A stretch of 58,589 nt of DNA from Pseudomonas lactucae (GTDB lineage Bacteria; Pseudomonadota; Gammaproteobacteria; Pseudomonadales; Pseudomonadaceae): contig NZ_JAFHKI010000138.1 of assembly GCF_016937615.1 (NCBI RefSeq), forward strand, positions 1 through 58,589, written 5' to 3'. A program made the translations under genes and the position numbers. Positions 16,664-25,746 of the stretch are shown piece by piece. The notes under the pieces were generated by a model. That model was not told the origin of the DNA and searched no databases. It saw only the letters and a program-made list of their open reading frames with translations. Position 1 is the stretch's first letter; each line of letters opens with the position of its first letter.

Positions 16664-18138
16664 GATGGGGTTTCCTCGTTCAATGCAGGGACAAGCAGGG
16701 TTTGATAGCGGGCGACGATGGCTTCGCGCCGTGGTCGGCCATTGGCGGTGAGCAAACCGTTGGCGGCGCTGAACGGCTCGTCCAGACGCGTCCAGTGGTG
16801 GACCTGCGCGTAGTCGGGCAGGGCGCTGTTAGCTGTGGCGATGGCGGCCGCCAGTTGTGCGTCGGTGCACTCGGCACGGTGGGGCCAGAGCAGCGCGTGG
16901 TTGCTGGGCTGGGCTTCGCCGGAGACAAAGGCCTGAGCAATCACACCGCCCTGGGTCAGTTCGGCTTCGACCCAGTCCGGGTTGACATTGCGCCCGTAAC
17001 TGGTCACGAACTGATGCTTCTTGCGGCCCTTGAGGTAGAGAAAACCGTCGGCATCAAAGGCCCCCAGATCGCCGCTTGGCCACCACGGTTCGGGCGGCTC
17101 GGCCTGGCCCAGGTAGCCGAGCAGGGTCGAACCTTTGATCAGCACCTCGCCGTCCTCGGCCAGACGGATCTGCACGTGGGGCAGGGGTTTGCCGACGCTG
17201 CCGGATCGGTGTGCATCGACCTGGTTGAGACACACCACCGAGGCGCATTCCGACAACCCGTACCCCTCGAACACCGGTATGCCCAGCTGTTGCGCGCGTT
17301 GCAGCAAGGCGGTGGATACCCGCGCACCGCCCACGGCGGCAAACCGCAGGCTTTGGGGATCGAAGGCCTTTTGCTCGGCGGCAACCACCAGCATCAACAG
17401 CAGTTGCGGCACCAGGATCAGGCTGTGGGGTTGACGCATCGCCAGGCACCCAAACAATTGCGCTGCCTCTACCGCACTGGCGCCCTGGATGCCCAGGCTC
17501 CTTTGTCCGGGCACACTCAAGGTGGCGCCGGCATACAGCGCGGCGTAACACCCCAGGTTCTCAAGCAGGATGGCCATGGGCAGCAACGCCAGGTGATGGC
17601 GTGGATCTGTGACGTGGCTGGCCTGGTGCAATTGGCGAGCGACCCGCAGCAGGCTGTCGGCGCTCAGGCACACCCCCTTCGGCGTGCCGGTGGTGCCGGA
17701 GGTGAAAGTCAGCTTGGCAGTGCCGAACGGCATTGGCGGTCGGCCTGTAAAGGTGCGGCACCAGAACTCACCGGCCTTGCGGTATCCGAGGGCGTGCAAC
17801 TCAGCGTCCAAATACGGCTCGGCAATCACCCGCTCGGCGTGGCTTTGCGCCAGGCAGTGGGCGCGCTGGGCAGGGCTGAAAAACGGCGGCAAGGTTACGC
17901 AGGTCAAACCTTCGAACAATACGGCCAGGTCCCAGAGCATGGCGTCGACGCCATTGTCCAGGGCCAGGGCTACCACCTTGACGCGTTCATCGCGCAGGCG
18001 TCGCTGACGGTCGCTGACGTCGGCGAACAGCGTGGCGTAGTCCATTTTCAACGTGTCCCCCCACAGGGCGACAGCACCGTCATTGCGTTCGGCATGTGCG
18101 CGCAGTACTGCATGGAAACGGCGGGTTTCAGGCGACAT
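16660..18138 (-). CDS. AMP-binding acyl/fatty-acid ligase
   Basis: 492 residues of the ANL superfamily (acyl-CoA or acyl-ACP synthetase). The P-loop TFTSGTTGTPKGV, the A5 motif YGLSECASV, and the hinge SGDLGAFDADGFLYLKGRKK are present; near the C-terminus PFSAANGLLTANGRPRR probably supplies the catalytic Lys region in degenerate form. The start at 18138 (MSPETRRFHAVL) overlaps the previous gene by 11 nt. It should adenylate and thioesterify a carboxylic acid that feeds the diiron oxidase and SDR in the same operon. Confidence 0.88.
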   Translation of the reverse strand: MSPETRRFHAVLRAHAERNDGAVALWGDTLKMDYATLFADVSDRQRRLRDERVKVVALALDNGVDAMLWDLAVLFEGLTCVTLPPFFSPAQRAHCLAQSHAERVIAEPYLDAELHALGYRKAGEFWCRTFTGRPPMPFGTAKLTFTSGTTGTPKGVCLSADSLLRVARQLHQASHVTDPRHHLALLPMAILLENLGCYAALYAGATLSVPGQRSLGIQGASAVEAAQLFGCLAMRQPHSLILVPQLLLMLVVAAEQKAFDPQSLRFAAVGGARVSTALLQRAQQLGIPVFEGYGLSECASVVCLNQVDAHRSGSVGKPLPHVQIRLAEDGEVLIKGSTLLGYLGQAEPPEPWWPSGDLGAFDADGFLYLKGRKKHQFVTSYGRNVNPDWVEAELTQGGVIAQAFVSGEAQPSNHALLWPHRAECTDAQLAAAIATANSALPDYAQVHHWTRLDEPFSAANGLLTANGRPRREAIVARYQTLLVPALNEETPS

Positions 18139-18805
18139 GGCTGGTGTCCTCCACAGTGGCAGGCAACCCCAGGCGCGAAAACAGTCCCATGTTGCGCAGA
18201 TGAATGAAGCCGGCGCGGATATTGCCGACATGCACCCAGGGTTGGCTTTCGTAGTAACTGCCCCAGTGATGACGCTCATCGCCCAGGCGCTGTGGGTCGG
18301 CCGCGCACAGGGTGACGGGCTTCAAACCCAGGCGATGGAAGCTGTTGACCAGGCCGATGTTGCCGGTAAAGGCGACCCATTCCAGCCCCGCCATCGCCAG
18401 CAGCCAGGTAATGGCGATGATGCTCAGGCGTGCGCTGCCGGTATCGCTGGCCGCCAGGTTGCCGACTTCGGCGATGGCGCTGCGTTCAACGTTGCGCTCG
18501 GCGGCGGCGCTGATGAGCGGCTCGATCGAATGGTCCAGATAGCGTTCCAGAAACAGCGGCTCGGCCTGCGCGAGTCGCACCCCGGCGACGGCACACAGTT
18601 CACCGTTGGCCTGGCTGACGCCAAACAGCTGAGGCATGAAGTGCCGGATATCGGCCCCATGGGCGAGGCGAAAGCGCTGCTGGATGAACGCCTCCAAAGC
18701 CGGGCGTTGCGGGTCGTGGGGCAGGGCGCGGGTAAGGCGCATCGGTGGGCTGTCGGCCTGGCCGAACAGCACGGGCAAGGGAATATTCCAATCGATCCGG
18801 GGCAT
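18128..18805 (-). CDS. thermostable hemolysin (delta-VPH) family protein
   Basis: 225 residues from the ATG at 18805, which has a GGGAGG site 10 nt upstream; an upstream TTG at 18877 lies in the regulatory repeat and is unlikely. The sequence matches the thermostable hemolysin family named after the Vibrio delta-VPH. Its core (AEPLFLERYLDHSIEPLI, IAEVGNLAASDTGSARLSI, WVAFTGNIGLVNSFHRLG) looks like a GNAT/autoinducer-synthase-like acyltransferase fold rather than a secreted toxin, and there is no signal peptide. It heads the operon with an acyl ligase, so an acyl-transfer role is more plausible than direct hemolysis. Confidence 0.8.
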   Translation of the reverse strand: MPRIDWNIPLPVLFGQADSPPMRLTRALPHDPQRPALEAFIQQRFRLAHGADIRHFMPQLFGVSQANGELCAVAGVRLAQAEPLFLERYLDHSIEPLISAAAERNVERSAIAEVGNLAASDTGSARLSIIAITWLLAMAGLEWVAFTGNIGLVNSFHRLGLKPVTLCAADPQRLGDERHHWGSYYESQPWVHVGNIRAGFIHLRNMGLFSRLGLPATVEDTSHVA

Positions 18806-18853
18806 TGGCGCTACGCCTCCCAAGTGAAGTTGGGCGGAGTATCGGCGGCATTT

Positions 18854-18914
18854 CTTAACGAAGTCTGAAGGTGGCAAAACTGATCATTATTAACGATCTT
18901 CAGACTGTCTTAAG
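18854..18914. promoter_or_regulatory. long imperfect inverted repeat, probable regulator operator
   Basis: The left arm CTTAACGAAGTCTGAAG (18854-18870) and right arm CTTCAGACTGTCTTAAG (18898-18914) are inverted copies with 14 of 17 matches, separated by 27 nt. The element sits in the divergent region between the hemolysin-family operon and cytochrome b561. CTTAA half-sites resemble PmrA/QseB-type boxes, so the OmpR-type regulator of the operon is the best candidate ligand. Sequence seen directly; the role is inference. Confidence 0.6.
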
Positions 18915-18987
18915 ACTCCGAGGGCAGTGTGGCGCGGACTTTCCATGGCCGGTCGCGGCCGTCACTCCTGCACAAGGTTGCCTTCCC

Positions 18988-19530
18988 ATGCGCGAAAAAC
19001 TGCTGCCACAACGCTACACCACGCTGTCGATGACCCTGCACTGGCTGATGCTGGCGCTGTTTGTCGGCGTCTACACCTGCATTGAACTCAAAGGGCTGTT
19101 GCCTCGCGGCCATGCGCTGAGGGGCGTGTTGCTGGGCAGCCATGCACTGTTCGGCATAGGCATTTTCCTGCTGGTATGGCTGCGCCTGCTGGGGCGACTG
19201 GCACCACGCCCCTCGATCTTGCCGCGCCCCCCGGCCTGGCAGACCACGATGGCGCACCTGATGCACCTGGCACTGTATGCGTTGATGATCGTCACACCGT
19301 TATTGGCCTGGCTGATGCTCAATGCCGCCGGCAAGCCGGTGCCGTACTTCGAGTTCGCGTTGCCTTCGCTGGTAGCCGTGGACCCGGACATGGCCAAGTC
19401 ACTCAAACACTGGCATGAGTGGCTGGGCAACGCCGGCTATGGGTTGATCGGTCTGCATGCGGCGGCGGGGCTGTTTCACCACTATTGGGTGCGAGACAAC
19501 ACCCTGACACGCATGCTGCCAAAACGTTAG
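18988..19530 (+). CDS. cytochrome b561 family membrane protein
   Basis: 180 residues, starting MREKLLPQRYTTLSMTLHWL at 18988; the upstream open frame crosses the regulatory repeat and is not used. Four membrane helices are visible with haem-ligand His in LHWLMLAL (helix 1), GSHALFGIG (helix 2), and near GLIGLHAAAGLFHHYW (helix 4). The family is bacterial di-haem b561, moving electrons from quinol to periplasmic acceptors such as superoxide. It is transcribed divergently from the hemolysin-family operon and may share its regulator. Confidence 0.9.
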   Translation: MREKLLPQRYTTLSMTLHWLMLALFVGVYTCIELKGLLPRGHALRGVLLGSHALFGIGIFLLVWLRLLGRLAPRPSILPRPPAWQTTMAHLMHLALYALMIVTPLLAWLMLNAAGKPVPYFEFALPSLVAVDPDMAKSLKHWHEWLGNAGYGLIGLHAAAGLFHHYWVRDNTLTRMLPKR

Positions 19531-19562
19531 AAAACTCGAAAATGACCGATTAAGTGCTTGGT

Positions 19563-19607
19563 GAAACGTTTCTTCTAGCGACAAACGGACGACGCAAGCG
19601 CTTGCGT
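19563..19607 (+). promoter_or_regulatory. two LacI-type operators before the sugar ABC operon
   Basis: GAAACGTTTC (19563-19572) is a 10-bp perfect palindrome, and ACGCAAGCGCTTGCGT (19592-19607) is a 16-bp perfect palindrome with the central CG of LacI/GalR operators. They lie 90-135 nt before the ATP-binding protein gene. The LacI-family repressor encoded in the operon is the expected ligand. Two half-turn-spaced operators suggest looping or cooperative repression. Confidence 0.75.
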
Positions 19608-19696
19608 AAGCAAATGTATCTGATTAGAGTCGGTGGCAATCGGCTCTGATCCACAGAGGGCTGAACTACAAAAATAATAAATCCAGGAGCTCATCC

Positions 19697-21229
19697 ATGA
19701 GCCTTGAACCCTTGCTCGAGATGCAGGGCATCAGCAAAACCTTTAACGGGTTGCGCGTGCTCAAAAGTGTCGGCCTGAAGGTCTACCCCGGCGAAATCCA
19801 CGCCTTGATGGGGGAGAACGGCGCCGGCAAATCGACGCTGATGAAAATCCTCTCCGGCGCCTACCAGGCCGACCCCGGTGGCGAAATCCGCATTCGCGGC
19901 CAATCCGTTCCCACGTTCAACCCCGCCACTGCCAAGGCCCTCGGCATCGCCGTGATTTATCAGGAACTGAGCCTGTGCCCGAACCTGAGCGTGGCCGAGA
20001 ACATCTACCTGGGCCGTGAGTTGCGGCGTGGCTGGACCATCGACCGCAAAGGCATGCAGGACGGTTGTGTGGAGGTACTGCAGCGCCTGGGCGCCGAATT
20101 CACCCCGGCGACAAAGGTCAGCAGCCTGTCGATTGCCGAACGCCAACTGGTGGAAATCGCCCGCGCCTTGCATGCCCACGCCAAAATCCTGGTGATGGAC
20201 GAACCCACCACGCCGCTGTCGTCGCGCGAGACCGACCGCCTGTTCGCACTGATCAAACAGCTGCGCAGCCAGGGTCTGGCGATCATCTATATCAGTCACC
20301 GCATGGCCGAGATCTACGAACTGTCCGACCGGGTTTCGGTGCTGCGTGACGGCCAATACATCGGCGAGTTGACCCGCGACGCGTTGTCGGCCGAGGTGCT
20401 GGTCAAGATGATGGTGGGCCGCGACCTGTCCGGCTTCTACAAGAAGGAACACGCCGCATACGACCCCGGCGCGGTGGTGATGCGTGTGCGCGACATGGCC
20501 GATGGCAAGCGGGTACGCAATTGCAGCTTCGACCTGCACGCCGGTGAAGTGCTGGGCATCGCCGGCCTGGTGGGGGCAGGGCGCACGGAACTGGCGCGCT
20601 TGATCTTCGCCGCCGACCCGCGCACCAGCGGCACCCTGGAAGTGGTGGGCAAGACCGTCACCCAACTGCGTAACCCCGCGGATGCGATTCGCGCCGGCGT
20701 GGTGTACCTCACCGAAGACCGCAAGGCCCAGGGCCTGTTTCTGGACATGAGCGTGGCCGACAACATCAACGTCTGCGCCTGTGTACCGGACGCCCGTGCC
20801 GGTGGTGTGCTCGACCGTGGTCACGCCGCGCAACGCGCGAATGACGCGATCAAGTCGCTGTCGATCCGCGTGGCATCGGGCAAGGTCAATGTGGGCGCGT
20901 TGTCCGGCGGCAACCAGCAGAAGGTGTTGCTGGCGCGGCTGCTGGAGGTCAAGCCGCATGTGCTGATTCTCGACGAACCCACGCGGGGCGTGGACATCGG
21001 CTCCAAGTCCGAGATCTACCGCATCATCAATCAACTGGCCCAGGCCGGTGTCGGCATCGTGGTGATCTCCAGCGAGCTGCCGGAGATCATCGGCACCTGC
21101 GACCGGGTGCTGATCATGCGCGAAGGCCAGTTGGTGGCCGAAGTCGGCGGGGCTTCGGGCCACGCTATTTCCCAGGAACGTATTATTGACCTCGCCACCG
21201 GTGGCGATCAGGTGGTTGCCAATGGCTGA
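19697..21229 (+). CDS. sugar ABC transporter, double ATPase (RbsA/XylG type)
   Basis: 510 residues with two fused nucleotide-binding domains. Domain 1 has Walker A GENGAGKST, signature LSIAERQ and Walker B ILVMDEPT. Domain 2 has the degenerate Walker A GLVGAGRTE typical of the family, signature LSGGNQQK and Walker B ILDEPTRG. It powers uptake of a monosaccharide with the permease (8-nt overlap) and the binding protein encoded next. The downstream FGGY kinase suggests a pentose, pentulose or pentitol. An AGGAGCTC ribosome site precedes the ATG. Confidence 0.93.
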   Translation: MSLEPLLEMQGISKTFNGLRVLKSVGLKVYPGEIHALMGENGAGKSTLMKILSGAYQADPGGEIRIRGQSVPTFNPATAKALGIAVIYQELSLCPNLSVAENIYLGRELRRGWTIDRKGMQDGCVEVLQRLGAEFTPATKVSSLSIAERQLVEIARALHAHAKILVMDEPTTPLSSRETDRLFALIKQLRSQGLAIIYISHRMAEIYELSDRVSVLRDGQYIGELTRDALSAEVLVKMMVGRDLSGFYKKEHAAYDPGAVVMRVRDMADGKRVRNCSFDLHAGEVLGIAGLVGAGRTELARLIFAADPRTSGTLEVVGKTVTQLRNPADAIRAGVVYLTEDRKAQGLFLDMSVADNINVCACVPDARAGGVLDRGHAAQRANDAIKSLSIRVASGKVNVGALSGGNQQKVLLARLLEVKPHVLILDEPTRGVDIGSKSEIYRIINQLAQAGVGIVVISSELPEIIGTCDRVLIMREGQLVAEVGGASGHAISQERIIDLATGGDQVVANG

Positions 21230-22199
21230 TTCGATGATTGCAACAATGGGCAAGGCAGAGCGCGCCCGTGGGCTGATGCGCACAGTGGGCATGTTGCCGG
21301 TGCTGGTGTTGCTGCTGGTGGGCTTTGCCCTGGCCAGCGAAAACTTCCTGACCCTGCAGAACCTGTCGATCATTACCCAACAGGCCTCGGTCAACGTGGT
21401 ACTGGCGGCGGGCATGACCTTTGTGATCCTTACGGCGGGCATCGACCTGTCGGTGGGGGCAATTCTGGCGGCGTCGGCGGTGGTGGCGCTGCAAGCGTCG
21501 ATGTCGCCGCAATTCGGCATGTTCGGGATTGCCGCCGGGATTGGCTTTGGCCTGTTGCTGGGGCTGGTCAACGGCGGGTTGATCGCCTTCATGCGGCTGC
21601 CGCCGTTTATCGTCACCCTCGGCGCACTGACGGCCATGCGTGGCTTGGCGCGCCTGTTGGCGGACGACAAGACGGTGTTCAACCCCGACCTGCCGTTTGC
21701 CTTTATCGGCAATGACTCGATCCTCGGTGTGCCGTGGCTGGTGGTGATCGCCGTGGCGGTGGTGGCGCTATCGTGGTTCATCTTGCGGCGCACGGTGATG
21801 GGCGTGCAGATCTATTCGGTGGGCGGCAACCCGGAAGCGGCGCGACTGTCGGGCATCAAGGTGTGGAAGGTGCTGCTGTTCGTCTACGCCATGTCCGGTG
21901 CTTTGGCCGGGCTCGGCGCGGTGATGAGCGCCTCGCGTCTGTTCGCCGCCAATGGCCTGCAACTGGGGCAGTCCTATGAGCTGGACGCGATTGCTGCGGT
22001 GATCCTCGGCGGCACCAGCTTTACCGGCGGCGTCGGCACCATCGGCGGCACGCTGATCGGCGCACTGATTATCGCGGTACTCACCAATGGCCTGGTGCTG
22101 CTGGGGGTGTCGGATATCTGGCAATACATCATCAAGGGCATCGTGATCATTGGCGCGGTGGCGCTGGATCGCTATCGCCAGTCCGGTGCGCGCACCTGA
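21222..22199 (+). CDS. sugar ABC transporter permease (RbsC type)
   Basis: 325 residues from the ATG at 21222, which overlaps the ATPase stop by 8 nt. There are eight to ten hydrophobic helices and the family-typical segments MTFVILTAGIDLSVGAILA (an EAA-like cytoplasmic loop region) and ILGGTSFTGGVGTIGGTLIG. It is the homodimeric inner-membrane channel of the monosaccharide transporter encoded in this operon. Confidence 0.93.
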   Translation: MADSMIATMGKAERARGLMRTVGMLPVLVLLLVGFALASENFLTLQNLSIITQQASVNVVLAAGMTFVILTAGIDLSVGAILAASAVVALQASMSPQFGMFGIAAGIGFGLLLGLVNGGLIAFMRLPPFIVTLGALTAMRGLARLLADDKTVFNPDLPFAFIGNDSILGVPWLVVIAVAVVALSWFILRRTVMGVQIYSVGGNPEAARLSGIKVWKVLLFVYAMSGALAGLGAVMSASRLFAANGLQLGQSYELDAIAAVILGGTSFTGGVGTIGGTLIGALIIAVLTNGLVLLGVSDIWQYIIKGIVIIGAVALDRYRQSGART

Positions 22200-22233
22200 T
22201 CTCACTCATACAACAATCACAAGAGAGACTCGC

Positions 22234-23165
22234 ATGAACTTCAAACGCATATTTCCCGTCATTGCTCTGGCTGCGCTCATGTCCCAAGCCGTCGAAGCGC
22301 GTGAACTCAAGGCCCTCGGCATCAGCATGGGCTCCCTGGGTAACCCGTACTTTGTGACCCTGGCCGACGGCGCGACCGCACGCGCCAAAGAGCTGAACCC
22401 CAACGTCAAGGTCACTTCAGTGTCGGCCGACTATGACCTGAGCAAGCAGTTCTCGCAGATCGACAATTTCATCTCGTCCAAGGTCGACCTGATCCTGATC
22501 AACGCCGTCGACCCGTCCGCCATGGCCTCGGCGATCAAGAAAGCCCGTGACGCCGGTATCGTGGTCGTGGCGGTGGATGTGGACGCCAAGGGTGTGAACG
22601 CCACGGTGCAGACCGACAACGTCGAAGCCGGCAAACTGGCGTGCCAGTTCCTGGTGGACAAACTCTCGGGCAAAGGCAATGTGATTATCCAGAACGGCCC
22701 GCAGGTGACCGCCGTGACCGACCGGGTCAAAGGCTGCAAAGCCGCGCTGGCGGGCGCACCGGATATCAAGGTGCTGTCCGACGACCAGGACGGCAAGGGC
22801 TCGCGTGAAGGCGGCTTGAACGTGATGCAGGGTTACCTCACGCGCTTCCCCAAAATCGACGGCCTGTTTGCGATCAACGATCCGCAAGCCATCGGCAGCG
22901 ACCTGGCGGCCAAGCAGCTCAAGCGCAGCGGCATCGTCATTACCTCGGTGGATGGCGCGCCGGATATCGAAAACGCGCTGAAGACCGACACGCTGATCCA
23001 GGCCTCCGCCAGCCAGGATCCATGGGCCATGGCCAGACCGCCGTGAACGTGGGCAATGACCTGCTCAATGACAAACCCCCGGCCGAAGCGGTGACCCTGC
23101 TGACACCGAAACTGATCACCCGCGACAACGTCGGCACGTACAGCGGCTGGTCGAGCAAGCATTGA
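22234..23165 (+). CDS. periplasmic sugar-binding protein (RbsB type; apparent frameshift)
   Basis: About 310 residues if repaired. The N-terminal signal peptide ends around SQAVEA, then a peripla_BP_4 domain (LKALGISMGSLGNPYFVTLA, then SRVDLILINAVDP-like and QNGPQVTAVTDRVKGCKAA). The frame breaks at about 23031: ...SQDPWAM is followed by out-of-frame ARPP, while one added G restores GQTAVNVGNDLLNDKPPAEA and a normal C-terminus ending WSSKH at 23165. I read this as a missing base in a G-run. It delivers the sugar to the permease. Confidence 0.85.
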
Positions 23166-23194
23166 TCCAGCGGCATTGATGGAGGAACAGCGCC

Positions 23195-24187
23195 ATGGTC
23201 ACCATGGACGATGTGGCAAGCCGGGCGGGGGTGTCGACGTCGACCGTGTCCCATGTGCTCAACGGCACCCGCAAAGTCAGCCCGGCCACGGTGCTGGCGG
23301 TGCAGCGGGCGATCCAGGCGTTGGGATACATCCCCAATACCCTGGCGCGCTCGCTGGCTCGTTCCAGTACCAGCACCATTGGCGTGGCGATCTCGGCGTT
23401 GTCCAACCACTATTTCAGCGAAACCGTGCACGCGATTGAAACCGAGTGCGCCAAACACGGTTACATGATGTTGTTCGTCGACACCCATGACGACCCGGAG
23501 CAGGAGCTGCGGGTGGTCACGGCGCTGCATCATCGGCGGGTCGACGGCATTGTGTTGGCACCGTCCAACGGCTCATTGGCCCTGGAGTACCTGCGGGCCA
23601 ACGAGATTCCGGCGGTGTTGGTGGACCGGATGATGAGCGAGCGGTTCGATCAGGTCGGCGTGGAGAACAGCCAGCCCACCCAGGCCCTGATCGAGCACCT
23701 GATCGCCCATGGGCATCGGCGTATCGGCTTTATCGCCGGGCGCAGCGGGTTCAGCACCACGGATGAGCGGGTGGCCGGTTATCGCGCGGCGTTGCAAGCG
23801 CAGGGGTTGGGGTTCGACGCGCAGTTGCTGGTCAATGGCGGCTCCAATACCGAACCGGCACGCCAGGCCACGGTGCAGCTGTTGGGCCTGGCGTCGCCGC
23901 CCACCGCGATCATGGCCGGTAATAACCTGATGACCCTCGGCGCGATGCACGCCCTGCGGGACGCGCATATCGAGGTGCCGGGGCAGATGGCCCTGGTGGG
24001 GTTTGATGATTTTGAATGGGCCGACTTCTTCGTGCCGCGCCTGAGCCTGATCGCACAGCCGGTCAAGGCGCTGGGCGCCCGCGCGGTCGACCTGTTGCTG
24101 CAACGCATGGCCGCGCCCGACGCGCCGCCGCAGAGTGTGCGCCTGGCACCGACTCTGCAATTGCGTAACTCCTGTGGCTGTTCTTGA
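23195..24187 (+). CDS. LacI-family transcriptional regulator
   Basis: 330 residues: N-terminal helix-turn-helix (MDDVASRAGVSTSTVSHVLN), hinge helix NTLARSLARS, and a periplasmic-binding-protein-like effector domain. A GGAGGAA site precedes the ATG. Its position inside the sugar operon and the palindromic operators in front of the first gene make it the probable local repressor, released by the imported sugar or its phosphate. The C-terminus ends in an unusual Cys pair (NSCGCS). Confidence 0.92.
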   Translation: MVTMDDVASRAGVSTSTVSHVLNGTRKVSPATVLAVQRAIQALGYIPNTLARSLARSSTSTIGVAISALSNHYFSETVHAIETECAKHGYMMLFVDTHDDPEQELRVVTALHHRRVDGIVLAPSNGSLALEYLRANEIPAVLVDRMMSERFDQVGVENSQPTQALIEHLIAHGHRRIGFIAGRSGFSTTDERVAGYRAALQAQGLGFDAQLLVNGGSNTEPARQATVQLLGLASPPTAIMAGNNLMTLGAMHALRDAHIEVPGQMALVGFDDFEWADFFVPRLSLIAQPVKALGARAVDLLLQRMAAPDAPPQSVRLAPTLQLRNSCGCS

Positions 24188-24203
24188 TTGGAATAACACG
24201 TAT

Positions 24204-25664
24204 ATGAGCAGTCCTGTTTCCCTTGGCATTGACCTGGGTACTTCCGAACTCAAAGCCATTCTCATGGGCCTGGACGGAAGGGTGCTGGCCCACACCGGCG
24301 TACGCTTGAACGTGTCGCGACGCCACAGCGGCTGGTCCGAGCAGGCCCCTGAAGATTGGTGGCAGGCCTGTCTGCAAGCGCTTGACCTATTGCGCGCCCA
24401 TGAAGCGTTTGACCGCGTGACGTGTATCGGCCTGTCCGGGCAAATGCACGGTGCGGTGTTGTTGGGCGCTGACGACCGTGTGTTGTACCCGGCGATCCTG
24501 TGGGACGACTCGCGCGCTGTCGCCGAGGCCGAACAACTGGGGCCGGGCTTTGCCGAGGTGACCGGCAGCCTGCCCATGGCCGGGCTCACCGCGCCGAAGT
24601 TGCTGTGGCTGCAACGCCACGAACCCGAGGTGTTCAAGGCCATCGATTGCGTGCTCTCACCCAAGGATTACCTGCGCCTGCGGCTGTGTGGCGAGCGCAT
24701 CAGCGAGATGTCGGACGCCGCCGGTACGCTGTGGCTGGATGTGGCGCGGCGCGAGTGGTTTACACCGATGCTGCGCGCTACGGGCCTTGAAGCGGCGCAG
24801 ATGCCCAGGCTGGTGGAGGGCGGTGCGGCGAGTGCCCGTGTGAGCCTGACGGGCTTGGGTCTACCCGCCGACGTGGTGATTGCCGGCGGCGGCGGCGACA
24901 ACCCGGTGGCCGCCGTGGGGATCGGCGCGATCAACGCCGGTGACGGTTTCATCACCCTGGGTACCAGCGCGGCGATTGTCGCGATTACCGACCACGCCGC
25001 CGGCAACCCGACCAGTGCGGTGCACAGCTTCTGCCACGCATTGCCCGAGCGCTGGTACACCATGGGCGCCATGCTCGCCGGCGCCAGTTGCCTGCGCTGG
25101 GTCACGCGGCTCACGGGCATGGCCGATGAACAGACGCTGCTGGAGCAGGTGCAGGCGCAGTTGCCGATCGGGCAACCGGTGCCGCTGGGCACCCCGTTGT
25201 TCCTGCCCTACCTGGCCGGTGAGCGCACGCCGCATAACGATCCGTTGTTGCGGGGCGGCTTTATGCACCTGGGCCATGACTGCACCCCGGCGATGCTGGG
25301 GTATGCGGTGATGGAAGGGGTGGGCTTCGGTTTGCTGGATGCGCTGCGCGCGGTGCAATCGGCCGGCGCCGACGTGACGTCCTGCGCCCTGGTGGGCGGC
25401 GGCGCGCGCAGTGAGTATTGGGCGCAGTTGCTGGCCAATATCCTGCAACGGCAGATCTTTACCTTGCACGGCAGTGAGTTGAGCGCCTGCATCGGTGCGG
25501 CGAAGCTGGGGTTTATGGCGATCGGGGCGGGTGCGGGTTTGCTGGCGGCGGGGATGCCGGTCAAGGCGCGGTATCAGCCTGACCTGACGCAGCAGCCGGT
25601 GTTGGCGGCGCGCTATCGCAAGTTCCAGGGGTTGCTGACCGCCGCAAAGGCCCTTCATGACTAA
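24204..25664 (+). CDS. FGGY-family carbohydrate kinase (xylulokinase-like)
   Basis: 486 residues from the ATG at 24204 (MSSPVSLGIDLGTSELKAIL). FGGY signatures are present: the N-terminal phosphate loop GIDLGTS, GLSGQMHGAVLL (xylulokinase-type substrate region with MHG) and the C-terminal GGGARSEYWAQLLANIL ATP-binding segment. It should phosphorylate the imported pentulose or a related sugar. It is the last gene of the operon; no dehydrogenase or isomerase is encoded nearby, so the exact sugar cannot be read from the context. Confidence 0.9.
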   Translation: MSSPVSLGIDLGTSELKAILMGLDGRVLAHTGVRLNVSRRHSGWSEQAPEDWWQACLQALDLLRAHEAFDRVTCIGLSGQMHGAVLLGADDRVLYPAILWDDSRAVAEAEQLGPGFAEVTGSLPMAGLTAPKLLWLQRHEPEVFKAIDCVLSPKDYLRLRLCGERISEMSDAAGTLWLDVARREWFTPMLRATGLEAAQMPRLVEGGAASARVSLTGLGLPADVVIAGGGGDNPVAAVGIGAINAGDGFITLGTSAAIVAITDHAAGNPTSAVHSFCHALPERWYTMGAMLAGASCLRWVTRLTGMADEQTLLEQVQAQLPIGQPVPLGTPLFLPYLAGERTPHNDPLLRGGFMHLGHDCTPAMLGYAVMEGVGFGLLDALRAVQSAGADVTSCALVGGGARSEYWAQLLANILQRQIFTLHGSELSACIGAAKLGFMAIGAGAGLLAAGMPVKARYQPDLTQQPVLAARYRKFQGLLTAAKALHD

Positions 25665-25675
25665 CCCCCATGTAT

Positions 25676-25733
25676 GAGCGGGGTTGTCGTGGTGAGCCTG
25701 CTCATCACAGCAAGCCCGTTTGCCACGGGAATC
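25676..25733. repeat. REP-like palindrome
   Basis: Between the kinase and the Lrp gene, GTGGTGAGC and GCTCATCAC form a hairpin and the flanks resemble the AGCAAGCCCGTTTGCCACGGG type of fluorescent-Pseudomonas REP unit. It may also limit transcription between the convergent genes. Confidence 0.4.
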
Positions 25734-25746
25734 GGTTTGTTGCCGT

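Noticed and set aside
16702..18207. A 501-codon plus-strand frame opposite the acyl ligase
   Set aside because: The minus-strand ligase has full ANL motifs; this frame is glycine/glutamine-rich noise.
18128..18805. Calling the delta-VPH family protein a secreted hemolysin
   Set aside because: There is no signal peptide, the sequence looks like an acyltransferase fold, and the operon is metabolic.
19691..21793. A 700-codon minus-strand frame across the sugar ABC genes
   Set aside because: It lies opposite well-recognised ATPase and permease genes and resembles no protein family.
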